This document shows positions 16,334-23,891 of a stretch of DNA of 44,542 nucleotides, one piece after another. The notes under the pieces are model-generated. The model searched no databases. It was not told the DNA's origin and saw only the letters and a program-made list of their open reading frames with translations. The position numbers were made by a program, and so were the translations under genes. This stretch comes from Phycisphaeraceae bacterium (lineage in GTDB: Bacteria > Planctomycetota > Phycisphaerae > Phycisphaerales > Phycisphaeraceae), in the NCBI GenBank assembly GCA_029260615.1, contig JAJDCX010000103.1, forward strand, positions 1-44,542, in the 5' to 3' direction. Each line of letters opens with the position of its first letter. Positions within the stretch are counted from its first letter, which is position 1.

Positions 16334-16376
16334 CGGCCCGCTCGGTGAGTTTTCCTCCCTGGCGGGCCGCTTTTCT
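16334..16376 (+). terminator. Rho-independent-type terminator after mutS
   Basis: CGGCCCGC (16334-16341) pairs with GCGGGCCG (16362-16369) and is followed by CTTTTCT. The rest of the 16230-16461 interval shows nothing else recognisable. Confidence 0.6.
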
Positions 16377-16461
16377 GCGCCTCGGTGGGTGGAGTGATGG
16401 GGCGTTTGGGGGCTGTCTTGAGGCTGTGATAAAGGGTGTCTTGCTATACAATAAGGTGCTC

Positions 16462-16977
16462 ATGAGTTCTGATTCCGCCACTGATATTCCACAGATCATT
16501 GTCTCGGTCCAGGCCGGGGCGGTGTCGGCTGTGGAGTTGGATTGGCCGGGGGCGTGTGGTGGGGAGTGCGTCTTTTTAGGGCGGACACGCAGCGAGGATC
16601 ACCCGGATTTTGGGCCGTTGGTTCGGCTGGAGTACGAGGTGTACGGGCCGATGGCGAAGAAGGTGCTGGGGCAGATGGCTGGGGACGCGGCGAAGAAATT
16701 TGGGTGCCTGGCGGTGCGGATGGTTCATGCCCAAGGGGCGGTGCAGCCGGGGGAGGCGAGCGTGGTGATCCAGGTTGCGACGCCGCACCGGGGCGAGGCG
16801 TTTGAGGCCTGTCGGTACCTGATCGATCGGCTCAAGCACGACCTGCCGGTGTGGAAGCGCGAGGTCTGGCGTGACGGCGAAACTTTTGTAGACGGCTGCT
16901 GCGCGGGGGACGGCGAGAGGCTTGGGGAACGTCCCGCTTCGTGGGTTGCTGATGAGGGTGTGGAACATGATGGATGA
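16462..16977 (+). CDS. moaE: Molybdopterin synthase catalytic subunit MoaE
   Basis: 171-aa enzyme that, with thiocarboxylated MoaD, inserts sulfur into precursor Z to make molybdopterin. Signatures: CGGECVFLGRTR, LEYEVYGPMAKK, a VVIQVATPHRGEAFEACRYLIDRLK block, and K125 and K132 with the 7-residue spacing of the family's active-site lysines (LKHDLPVWKREVW). Start ATG 16462 follows AAGG at 16453 and a TACAAT box at 16447-16452; a frame open from 16345 would add a non-conserved leader through the mutS terminator. moaD and the other cofactor genes are absent here. Its end overlaps the start of the next gene, so the two are translationally coupled. Confidence 0.93.
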   Translation: MSSDSATDIPQIIVSVQAGAVSAVELDWPGACGGECVFLGRTRSEDHPDFGPLVRLEYEVYGPMAKKVLGQMAGDAAKKFGCLAVRMVHAQGAVQPGEASVVIQVATPHRGEAFEACRYLIDRLKHDLPVWKREVWRDGETFVDGCCAGDGERLGERPASWVADEGVEHDG

Positions 16978-17542
16978 AACACAGCTACGCGAACGGTTCT
17001 GCCTGGCGGTGCGGCAATTGTGGACGCGTGGGATGATCGTGGGGGCTGATGGGCTGTTGTGTTGCGAGGTCCACCGTCGGCGGTACCTGGTGACCCCCAT
17101 GGGCCAGAGGCGGATCGACCTGAAACCCCAAGACCTGACCTGCGTGGACATCGGCGGGGAGAACGTGCATGGGGGCGAGGGGATCCCGCCCGAATTGTGG
17201 CAGCCCCACCGCGATGTGTATCAATCTCACCTGGACCCGGCGGGGGTGACGCTTGGTGCTTCGGCACTGGTTGAGCCGGCGAATGTGTTGGCGCTATTGA
17301 GTCAACAGGACGGGGCGGATCGGCTGGATATTGGAAATGGCGAGTCGATCCCGATCGTGGATGGGGGTGACGATCAGGCGCTGCGGGCGGTGTTGTCGGA
17401 CTCGACGGACGCGGTGTTGCGGGGGGACCGGGGGCGGGGCAAGGGGTTGTTCGTCGCTGGGGTGGACCTGAGCCAGACACTCAACCGTATCGAGCGGATC
17501 GAATTGGCGGCAACGGTACGGCTTGCTGCCGGCAGGTCTTAA
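16967..17542 (+). CDS. Class II aldolase/adducin-like protein lacking metal histidines (tentative)
   Basis: 191-aa protein with weak class II aldolase features: an N-terminal helix with a GADGLLCCEV strand turn, YLVTPMG and LTCVDIGG strands, and an E-x4-H-x3-Y pattern (ELWQPHRDVY), where aldolases have the Ser/Glu-His-x-x-Tyr segment. The following H-x-H metal site of true aldolases is replaced by VTLGASALVEPAN, so catalysis of that type is unlikely. ATG 16967 lies inside the moaE stop region and is preceded by GAGGG at 16954-16958. Coupling with moaE may hint at a shared process, but no function can be assigned. Confidence 0.55.
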   Translation: MMDETQLRERFCLAVRQLWTRGMIVGADGLLCCEVHRRRYLVTPMGQRRIDLKPQDLTCVDIGGENVHGGEGIPPELWQPHRDVYQSHLDPAGVTLGASALVEPANVLALLSQQDGADRLDIGNGESIPIVDGGDDQALRAVLSDSTDAVLRGDRGRGKGLFVAGVDLSQTLNRIERIELAATVRLAAGRS

Positions 17543-17579
17543 CTACTTGAAATCACAATCTGCCCCGGACATTTGGCCG

Positions 17580-18266
17580 ATGGCTAAGAAAAAAACCACC
17601 GCACATAAATCTAAAACAAGCGGCGTTGACCCCGCGCTAAAGCGTCGGGCCCGGCGTGTCTACCAGAAGCTCGACCAACTCTATCCTGATGCACACTGTG
17701 CGCTGATTCACGACGGGCCGTTCCAATTGCTGGTTGCGACTATCCTTTCGGCGCAGTGTACGGACGTGCGGGTGAATATCGTGACCCCCCCGCTTTTCAA
17801 GGCCTACCCGACCCCCCAAAAGATGGCCGAGGCGAAGATCGGGGACTTGGAAGAGCTGGTTAAGACCACGGGGTTTTTCCGTAACAAGGCGAAGTCGATC
17901 AAGGGTGCGGCGCTGCTGATCGTGCAGGATCACGGGGGCGCGGTGCCTGAGACGATGGAAGAGCTGCTGAGGCTGCCGGGGGTGGCACGTAAGACGGCGA
18001 ACGTGGTGCTGGGCAATGCGTTTGGGAAGAACATCGGCGTGGTGGTCGATACCCACGTCGGGCGGCTAAGCGGTCGATTAGGCTGGACCGAGCAGACGGA
18101 CCCTAAGAAGGTCGAGCGGGACTTGATCGGGTTGTTCCCAAAGAATAACTGGACGATGCTTAGTCACTTGCTGATTTATCACGGGCGTGGGCCTTGCAAG
18201 GCGCGGAACCCCAAGTGTGATGACTGTGGGTTGTTGAAGTCTTGTCCGCGTGTGGGGATTGAGTGA
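17580..18266 (+). CDS. nth: Endonuclease III (DNA glycosylase/AP lyase)
   Basis: 228-aa base-excision repair enzyme that removes oxidised pyrimidines. Helix-hairpin-helix LPGVARKTANVV with catalytic K138, VVDTHV with D157, and a C-terminal [4Fe-4S] cluster motif C-x6-C-x2-C-x5-C (CKARNPKC, C, SCP). A basic N-terminal extension (AKKKTTAHKSK) precedes the fold. ATG 17580 is chosen because the family fold starts soon after. Another frame start at 17523 overlaps the previous gene. The stop codon lies at the edge of the repeat at 18263. Confidence 0.95.
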   Translation: MAKKKTTAHKSKTSGVDPALKRRARRVYQKLDQLYPDAHCALIHDGPFQLLVATILSAQCTDVRVNIVTPPLFKAYPTPQKMAEAKIGDLEELVKTTGFFRNKAKSIKGAALLIVQDHGGAVPETMEELLRLPGVARKTANVVLGNAFGKNIGVVVDTHVGRLSGRLGWTEQTDPKKVERDLIGLFPKNNWTMLSHLLIYHGRGPCKARNPKCDDCGLLKSCPRVGIE

Positions 18267-18419
18267 ACCGCGAAGGCGCGAAGAAAGAAAGAGCTTGGAC
18301 AGGATGACAGGATGCTCAGGATAAGGGGGCTGTGGTCCTTGGATCGAATCCTGACAATCCTGTCATCCTGTCTACTATTCTTCTCGTCTTCTCGTTTCGC
18401 GGCATATCCGTGGTTTTCA
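18263..18419. repeat. Nested composite repeat between converging nth and metG
   Basis: Outer units: GTGAACCGCGAAGGCGCGAAG from 18263, and its loose inverse ending in GTGGTTTTCAC near 18421. Inner units: GACAGGATGACAGGAT (about 18298-18313) and the inverse ATCCTGTCATCCTGTC (about 18356-18371). The whole block can fold into one long hairpin. The nth stop is inside the left unit, and the metG stop abuts the right one. It may serve as a bidirectional terminator. Confidence 0.8.
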
Positions 18420-20015
18420 CACCTTCGCGGGTTGGAAGCGTGGGAAGAGGGGGTCGCCTTTTGTAATTTCAGTGCCGGGTTGGCTTCGGCCCCACTGCTG
18501 CCACTGGTCGAGGTCGCCTGTGCCGTGGTTGGCCAGCGCGTCGGTGTAGTGGGTGCAGTTTGTGCGTTTCCACATCTCCTGGACTTTTTCGGGGAGGAAG
18601 GGCCAGAGCAGTAGCGACGCGACACGCAGGGATTCGGCGCAGTTGTACAGCACCGTGGCGACCAGCGGGAGCTTGTCTTCCTGCTTGGCCAACTGGAAGG
18701 GCTGGGTCGCTTCGATGTAGCTGTCGACGGCACGGACGATACCCATGGCGGCGGCGGCGGCCTTGGACAATTCTAGCGACTGCATCGCCTTGGTGTAGTC
18801 GCGCACGGCCTGCTCAACGACGCGGTCGTGTTCGATGCCTGCGGCGGTTTCGGGCTCGTCGCCGGGCTCGGGGAGCTTGCCGTCGAAGTAGCGGGCGGTC
18901 ATGTTGGAGACCCGGCTAAAGCAGTTGCCGAAGGTGTTGGCCAGATCGGTGTTGTAGACCTCGATGAATTTGGACTCGGCGAAGTCCGAGTCGGTCGTAC
19001 CAAGCGGGCCGTTGGTCGTGAGGAAGTAGCGCAGGGCGTCGAGGCCGAAGACTTCGGCGTAGTGATCGATCTGCTTGAGGTCGATGAAGTTGCCCAGGGT
19101 CTTGCTCATCTTTTTGCCCTCGGAAATCCACTGCGAGTGGGTGTAGAGGAGCCTTGGGAGCCTGATCCATTCGTTGCCCGGGAGCTTGTTCAGCGCCAGC
19201 AACATGGCCGGCCAGATGACGGCGTGGAACCAGAGGATCTCTTTGCCGATCAGGTGGACGTCGGTGGACCAGTACTTGCGGCGGTCGTCGGTGTCGACGG
19301 TGCTGAGGTAGTTGAACAGGGCGTCGATCCAGACATAGATCGTGTGTGCATCGTCGCCGGGGACCTTGATGCCCCAGTCGCCGCCGCCGGTGCGTGAGAT
19401 GGGGATGTCGTTGAGCCCCTCACGGATCCTCGCGAGCACCTCGTTTTTCCGGGCGTTGGGCTGGACATCGAACACGTCGCCGGAGCCCAGGAGTTGCAAG
19501 AGCGCATCTCCGTAGGCGCTGAGTTTGAAGAAGTAATTCTTTTCCGTCTTGCGGACCAACGGCAGATCGCTAACGAGTGACTTGTAATCACTTTCTTTAG
19601 CTTTGTTCTCGGGGACGTACTCCTCCTGCCCGGCGTCGTACCAGCCCTCGTACTCGCCGAGGTAGACGTCGCCGGAGTCCAGCAACTGCTTAACGTAGTG
19701 TTCGACCTTAGTCTTGTGCCGATCCTCGGTGGTGCGGATGAAGTCGTCGTGGGTCATGCCCAGGCGGTTGAAAGTTTCCTGGAAAGCCTGGGCGTTGCGG
19801 TCGGCCCATTCCTGGGTGGAGACGCCGTTCTCGGCGGCGGAGTCAACGACCTTGGTGGCGTGCTCGTCGGTCCCGGTGAGGAAGAAGGTGTCGTCGCCTT
19901 TGATCCGGTGGTAGCGGGCCAGGACATCGGCGACGGCGGTGGTATAGACGTGGCCGATATGCGGCTCGCCGTTGACGTAGTAGATCGGTGTGGTGATGTA
20001 GAACTTGCTGGGCAT
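18417..20015 (-). CDS. metG: Methionyl-tRNA synthetase
   Basis: 532-aa class I aminoacyl-tRNA synthetase. TTPIYYVNGEPHIGHVYTT carries the HIGH motif at 19-22. TGTDEHATKV, WIDALFNYLS and the KMSKS loop (EGKKMSKTLGNF) follow, then an anticodon-binding helical domain. The knuckle that in zinc forms reads C-x-x-C is replaced by WYDAGQEEYVPENKA, so this is the zinc-less form. The C-terminal EMAP/tRNA-binding domain is absent. ATG at 20015 is chosen because the conserved MPSKFYITTPIYYVNG starts there and TACAAT lies 6 nt upstream. The open frame extends 110 codons further but as proline-rich non-protein sequence. Confidence 0.95.
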   Translation of the reverse strand: MPSKFYITTPIYYVNGEPHIGHVYTTAVADVLARYHRIKGDDTFFLTGTDEHATKVVDSAAENGVSTQEWADRNAQAFQETFNRLGMTHDDFIRTTEDRHKTKVEHYVKQLLDSGDVYLGEYEGWYDAGQEEYVPENKAKESDYKSLVSDLPLVRKTEKNYFFKLSAYGDALLQLLGSGDVFDVQPNARKNEVLARIREGLNDIPISRTGGGDWGIKVPGDDAHTIYVWIDALFNYLSTVDTDDRRKYWSTDVHLIGKEILWFHAVIWPAMLLALNKLPGNEWIRLPRLLYTHSQWISEGKKMSKTLGNFIDLKQIDHYAEVFGLDALRYFLTTNGPLGTTDSDFAESKFIEVYNTDLANTFGNCFSRVSNMTARYFDGKLPEPGDEPETAAGIEHDRVVEQAVRDYTKAMQSLELSKAAAAAMGIVRAVDSYIEATQPFQLAKQEDKLPLVATVLYNCAESLRVASLLLWPFLPEKVQEMWKRTNCTHYTDALANHGTGDLDQWQQWGRSQPGTEITKGDPLFPRFQPAKV

Positions 20016-20021
20016 GCGGGG

Positions 20022-20027
20022 ATTGTA
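20022..20027 (-). promoter_or_regulatory. -10 box for leaderless metG
   Basis: On the minus strand TACAAT ends 6 nt before ATG 20015. Confidence 0.55.
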
Positions 20028-20191
20028 CGGGTTGGGGCGTCGGGTTGCTAAAGGGAAGGGTAAAGCAGGACGGGGTGTGCCAGGTGTCCCAACTGTCCCG
20101 CGTCTGGAGGGCGTGGGCTCTGGGGGGATTGGTTGGTTGCGGTGGTATGTGGGCTGGGGGTGTGAGGCACGCGGGGGATGGGATATGGACT

Positions 20192-20197
20192 TAGAAT
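20192..20197 (+). promoter_or_regulatory. -10 box for leaderless waaA
   Basis: TAGAAT ends 7 nt before ATG 20205 and argues for that ATG over those at 20178 and 20196. Confidence 0.5.
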
Positions 20198-20204
20198 GTC
20201 GTGG

Positions 20205-21485
20205 ATGGGAAAGGCGTTGGATATTGCGTATGCCGTGGGTGCGGTGGTGAGTTGCCCGGTGTGGGGGTACTCGCTGCTGCGCACGGGGAAGTGGCGGACG
20301 GACTGGCGGGGGCGGTTTGGTGTTGGGGTGGGCGAATCCGATCAAGAGCGCGAAGCCGCAAGCGGCGGGGAGAGCAAGACACTACTGATCCATGCGGTGA
20401 GTGTGGGGGAGGTGAGCCTGATTCGGAATCTGGTGGAGCATCTCACGCAGACCCAGCCTGGCCTGGCGGTGGTGATCTGCACGACGACCAATACGGGGTT
20501 CACCCGGGCGACGGCACTTTATGGCGGGCGGCATCGGGTGGTGCGGTTCCCGTTTGATTTCAGTGGCGCGGTTGGGCGGTTTCTGGATGCGATTAAGCCT
20601 GACGCGGTGGCGTTGACGGAGTTGGAGGTCTGGCCGAACTTCATGCAGGCGTGCGGCCGGCGGGGTATCCCGGTGGCGGTGATTAATGGCCGGCTTAGCG
20701 AGCGGAGCTTTAAGGGGTATCGGCGGTTCCGCCCGCTGTTGCGCGGGATGTTTGCGTCGCTGTCAGCGGTGGCGGCACAGACAGAAGATTACGCGGGGCG
20801 GTTTATTGAGATGGGTGTGCCCAGCGAACGGGTGCATGTGCTGGATACGATGAAGTGGGACGCGGCGAAGATTGTGGATCGGGTGGAGGGTGCGGATGAG
20901 TTGGCTGCGGAGATGGGGATCGATCGGGGGCGGCCGTTGATCGTGGCGGGATCGACGGGGGTGGGTGAAGAGAAGATGCTGATCGAGTGTTGCCCGGCCG
21001 AGGCGCAGTTGATGGTGGTGCCCCGGAAGCCCGAGCGGTTTGAGGAGGTGGCGGGGCTTTCTTCGCAGATGGTACGGCGGACCCAGCCCGCTACGGCAGA
21101 TTCAACGATGCCCCCCCACCGGCTGTTTCTATTGGACACGATGGGCGAACTGGCCAAGGCGTACACGCTAGCGGATGTGGTTGTTGTGGGTCGTAGTTTC
21201 AATGGTTGGGGCGGGTCGGACCCGATTGAGCCGGTGGCGTTGGGTAAGCCGACGGTGATTGGGCCGGACCACCACAATTTTGCGGACGCGGTGTTGGCTC
21301 TGGAAGGCGGGGGCGGGTTGATCGTGACCGACAAGCCGGGGGAGGTGGTGGCGGGGTTGCTGGGTGATCCTGATCGTCGTGCCGAACTGGCTAAGCGTGG
21401 GCGTGAGGTTATCCTGTCACGCCAGGGCTCGACGCGGCGTCATGCGGAAATGTTGTTGAAGCTGTTGGTGTTACCGAGTTGTTGA
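20205..21485 (+). CDS. waaA: 3-deoxy-D-manno-octulosonic acid (Kdo) transferase, GT30
   Basis: 426-aa membrane-anchored glycosyltransferase that adds Kdo to lipid A precursor, so the organism likely builds an LPS-type outer membrane. N-terminal hydrophobic anchor (LDIAYAVGAVVSCPVWG). GT30 signatures are IHAVSVGEV, LTELEVWPNFMQACGRRGIPVAVINGRLS (split by eye into its known E-x-E-x-W-P-N core), GSTGVGEE, FLLDTMGELAKAY, VVGRSFNGWGGSDPIEP and GPDHHNF. Between RGRFG and LLIHAVSVGEV is an extra 15-18 residue stretch (ESDQEREAASGGESK) encoded by a copy of the CCGCAAGCGG palindrome at 20349-20366. It is divergent from metG. Confidence 0.93.
   Translation: MGKALDIAYAVGAVVSCPVWGYSLLRTGKWRTDWRGRFGVGVGESDQEREAASGGESKTLLIHAVSVGEVSLIRNLVEHLTQTQPGLAVVICTTTNTGFTRATALYGGRHRVVRFPFDFSGAVGRFLDAIKPDAVALTELEVWPNFMQACGRRGIPVAVINGRLSERSFKGYRRFRPLLRGMFASLSAVAAQTEDYAGRFIEMGVPSERVHVLDTMKWDAAKIVDRVEGADELAAEMGIDRGRPLIVAGSTGVGEEKMLIECCPAEAQLMVVPRKPERFEEVAGLSSQMVRRTQPATADSTMPPHRLFLLDTMGELAKAYTLADVVVVGRSFNGWGGSDPIEPVALGKPTVIGPDHHNFADAVLALEGGGGLIVTDKPGEVVAGLLGDPDRRAELAKRGREVILSRQGSTRRHAEMLLKLLVLPSC
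20349..20366. repeat. CGCGAAGCCGCAAGCGGC element inside waaA
   Basis: Differs by one base from the intergenic CGCTAAGCCGCAAGCGGC at 13273. Stem GCCGC/GCGGC, loop AA. It encodes R-E-A-A-S-G in a region where the family has no conserved sequence. Confidence 0.7.
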
Positions 21486-21610
21486 TATCTGATGATGCGG
21501 GGGAACGCGCCATCTGGCAGATGGCGGCTAAGAAAGAGCCGTTACAATAAGAGATCGGGATTATCGTGCTCCCCTACCCCAGACTCTAGACCCCAAACCC
21601 TACTTCCCCC

Positions 21611-22753
21611 ATGCCTTCTACCGAGCTAAGACAAACCGTGCTGACCGCTGCGAAGAACGTGGTGGTGAAGATCGGGACGCAGTTATTGACGACCGAGGAC
21701 GGCGACTCGCCTAGCCTGGACGCGGGGTTTATCCGTCGGATCGCCAAGCAGGTTGCGGGTCTGCGCAAGCAGGGTCGGCGGGTGACGCTGGTCTCCAGCG
21801 GCGCGGTGGGTGCGGGGTGTGTGTCGCTGGGGATCGAGAAACGGCCAAGCGACCTGGCGGAGCTGCAGGCGGTGGCGGCGATCGGGCAACGGCAGTTGAT
21901 GACCGAGTGGCACAAGGCGTTTAGCAAATACAAGCTGTCGGTCGGTCAGGTGGTGCTGACGCGGACGGACTTTGATGACCGGGTGCGGTTTTTGAATATC
22001 CGTAACTGCGTGAACAAGCTGCACGAGCTGGGCAGTGTGCCGGTGCTGAATGAGAACGACGCGGTGGCGGTGGACGAGCTGCGGTTTGGTGATAACGATC
22101 TGCTGGCGGCGATGACAGCCAACGCGCTGCGGGCCGAGGCCCTGGTGCTGCTGACGACGGTGGATGGGTTGCTGGATAAAAAAGGCAACGTGATCGACCT
22201 GATCGACGACATGGCTGCGTTCGAGGGCCTGTCGCGCGGTGGGTCCAGCAAGTGGGGCAAGGGGGGGATGAGCACGAAGCTGGAGGCGGCCAAGCGGGTG
22301 ATGGATGCGGGCGAGGTGGCGGTGATCGCGTCGGGGCGTGAGGACGATGTGATTACGCGGGTCTTGTCGGGGGAACGGCTGGGGACGGTGTGCATGCCCG
22401 CTGTGAAGAAACTGGATAGCCGGCAGCGTTGGATCGCGCTGACGGCTAGGCCATCCGGGACGATCGGGATCGACGACGGGGCGACCAAAGCGATCTGCGA
22501 GCGTCACAAGAGCCTGCTGGCGAGCGGGGTCACGCAGATCACAGGGCGGTTTAACCGTGGGGATGTGTTATTGGTGCGGTCACAGACGGGTAAGGAGTTA
22601 GCCCGTGGGCTGACGAATTACAGTGCCGAGGAATTACGGCTGATTATGGGCAAACGGTCCAGCCAGTTCCAGAAGATTCTGGGAAACGCGGCGTATGATG
22701 AGGTGATCCATCGGGATAACCTGGTGGTGCTTGAGCCCGCCCGTGGCTCGTAA
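21611..22753 (+). CDS. proB: Glutamate 5-kinase with PUA domain
   Basis: 380-aa enzyme phosphorylating glutamate in the first step of proline synthesis. Amino-acid kinase domain: VVKIGTQLLT, TLVSSGAVGAG, IGQRQLM, LNENDAVAVDELRFGDND, LLTTVDGLLD, GGMSTKLEAAKRV. A C-terminal PUA domain follows (about 275-360, VTQITGRFNRGDVLLV..ARGLTNYSAEELRLIMG). proA is not adjacent. No Shine-Dalgarno is apparent; the preceding sequence is a C-rich run (CCCCTACCCC, CCCCAAACCC) like the C-rich arms seen in mutS and priA. Confidence 0.95.
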   Translation: MPSTELRQTVLTAAKNVVVKIGTQLLTTEDGDSPSLDAGFIRRIAKQVAGLRKQGRRVTLVSSGAVGAGCVSLGIEKRPSDLAELQAVAAIGQRQLMTEWHKAFSKYKLSVGQVVLTRTDFDDRVRFLNIRNCVNKLHELGSVPVLNENDAVAVDELRFGDNDLLAAMTANALRAEALVLLTTVDGLLDKKGNVIDLIDDMAAFEGLSRGGSSKWGKGGMSTKLEAAKRVMDAGEVAVIASGREDDVITRVLSGERLGTVCMPAVKKLDSRQRWIALTARPSGTIGIDDGATKAICERHKSLLASGVTQITGRFNRGDVLLVRSQTGKELARGLTNYSAEELRLIMGKRSSQFQKILGNAAYDEVIHRDNLVVLEPARGS

Positions 22754-22924
22754 CGTGGTTTGCGGGGGTTACCGGACCGTCCCAACCGTTACCAATTGAC
22801 CTTTCTGACTAAACCCCCCAGACGTAACAACCGATCCTGCCTGATAAGCCTGCCCCGCCCCCCGGCCCCCCCGGAATTCCCCGGAGTTCCCCGGGATCCT
22901 TCGGGAGTCGGCTTGGCCTCATGT

Positions 22925-22946
22925 GTTCCGTTCACGCGGACGGAAC
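22925..22946. promoter_or_regulatory. Inverted repeat upstream of the TPR operon
   Basis: GTTCCGT (22925-22931) and ACGGAAC (22940-22946) form a 7-bp dyad with an 8-nt centre, about 45 bp before the first TPR gene. It could be an operator or a proB terminator (no T-run). The preceding 22754-22920 holds only C-rich low-complexity sequence with CCCCGGAGTTCC-like units. Confidence 0.4.
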
Positions 22947-22991
22947 GGGGGACTGCGGTCTTGGGAAATGTGTGACTGTGAAAGTGTTCTG

Positions 22992-23891
22992 ATGAGCATC
23001 AAAGAAGACAACGTGAGCCTGCTGAAACGTGTGCGTGAGATGTGCCTTAATGGGCAGGTCGCCAGCGCGGAGCTGGAGTTGCACAGTGTGTGTCGGCAGG
23101 CCGGGTGTGCGCCGTCAACGAAGATCATCCTGGCGGCGTTGCTAGCCAGGCGGGGACAGCACGAAGACGCCCGGGCGATTCTTAAAGAGGTGAAGCCCAA
23201 GACGGTCGGGCATGGTTGCCCGGATCAGGTCAGGCTCGCGATCAGCATCCTTATCTCGCTTGGCGAGCAGGAACAGGCGGAGCAACTGGGCAGGGCTTAT
23301 CACAATGCGTTTGGGCACGAAGCCACGCGCTGGCTGCGTGAGATGAGCGTGCCGGGGGCGGACCGTCTGCGCTGGTTGACCCAAGGGCCCGTGGATGAGT
23401 TGGCGAGGAACCTGGCGAATGAACCCAAGGCGATCCAGTCGCTGGTATTTGCCCAGAAGCATCAACGAGACCTGCCGACGGTGAGGATGCTTAGGGCGGC
23501 GATCCGGCGGATCGTGCCATTATTTGAGAATGATTCCCGACAGATGGCTGTGATCTGCCGAGCGATGGCGGAGCTTGCCGTATTAGAAGGCGACCAGCCG
23601 CAGGCTCGCCGCTGGGCCCACCGGGGGCTGGAAGAAAACCCGTATTGCGCGACGTTGGCCCTGCTGATAAACCGCCTGCGAGACGAGGGCAACACCGCGC
23701 TGCCGCCGACCACGGTGCTGACGTGTGTGGCCAAGCATCACCCGACGTACCCCGATGTGCAGGCGGCGTTGATCCGCCGTGAATCGGACGAGGGGTGTAA
23801 CGAATCCGCTAAGGCCCGGCTCGATGAATGGCTCAAACGTGAGCCCTACTCGCCCCAGGCTCTGCAACTGCAAGAGGAACTCGCAGCATGA
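22992..23891 (+). CDS. TPR-repeat protein (unknown role)
   Basis: 299-aa helical-repeat protein, no signal peptide or membrane segment. TPR-like helices are recognisable at the N-terminus (ILAALLARRGQHEDARAILKEV), in the middle (RLAISILISLGEQEQAEQLGRAY), and toward the C-terminus (ICRAMAELAVLEGDQPQARRWAHRGLEENPY). ATG 22992 is taken because it begins the helical sequence. ATG 22968 is an alternative that has GGGA just before it but adds a Cys-rich MCDCESVL leader. Overlaps the next TPR gene by 4 nt (ATGA), so both products are probably made together and may act as one scaffold. Confidence 0.75.
   Translation: MSIKEDNVSLLKRVREMCLNGQVASAELELHSVCRQAGCAPSTKIILAALLARRGQHEDARAILKEVKPKTVGHGCPDQVRLAISILISLGEQEQAEQLGRAYHNAFGHEATRWLREMSVPGADRLRWLTQGPVDELARNLANEPKAIQSLVFAQKHQRDLPTVRMLRAAIRRIVPLFENDSRQMAVICRAMAELAVLEGDQPQARRWAHRGLEENPYCATLALLINRLRDEGNTALPPTTVLTCVAKHHPTYPDVQAALIRRESDEGCNESAKARLDEWLKREPYSPQALQLQEELAA

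Noticed and set aside
20016..20345. 110-codon extension upstream of metG
   Set aside because: Proline-rich and non-conserved; it crosses the divergent waaA promoter and start.
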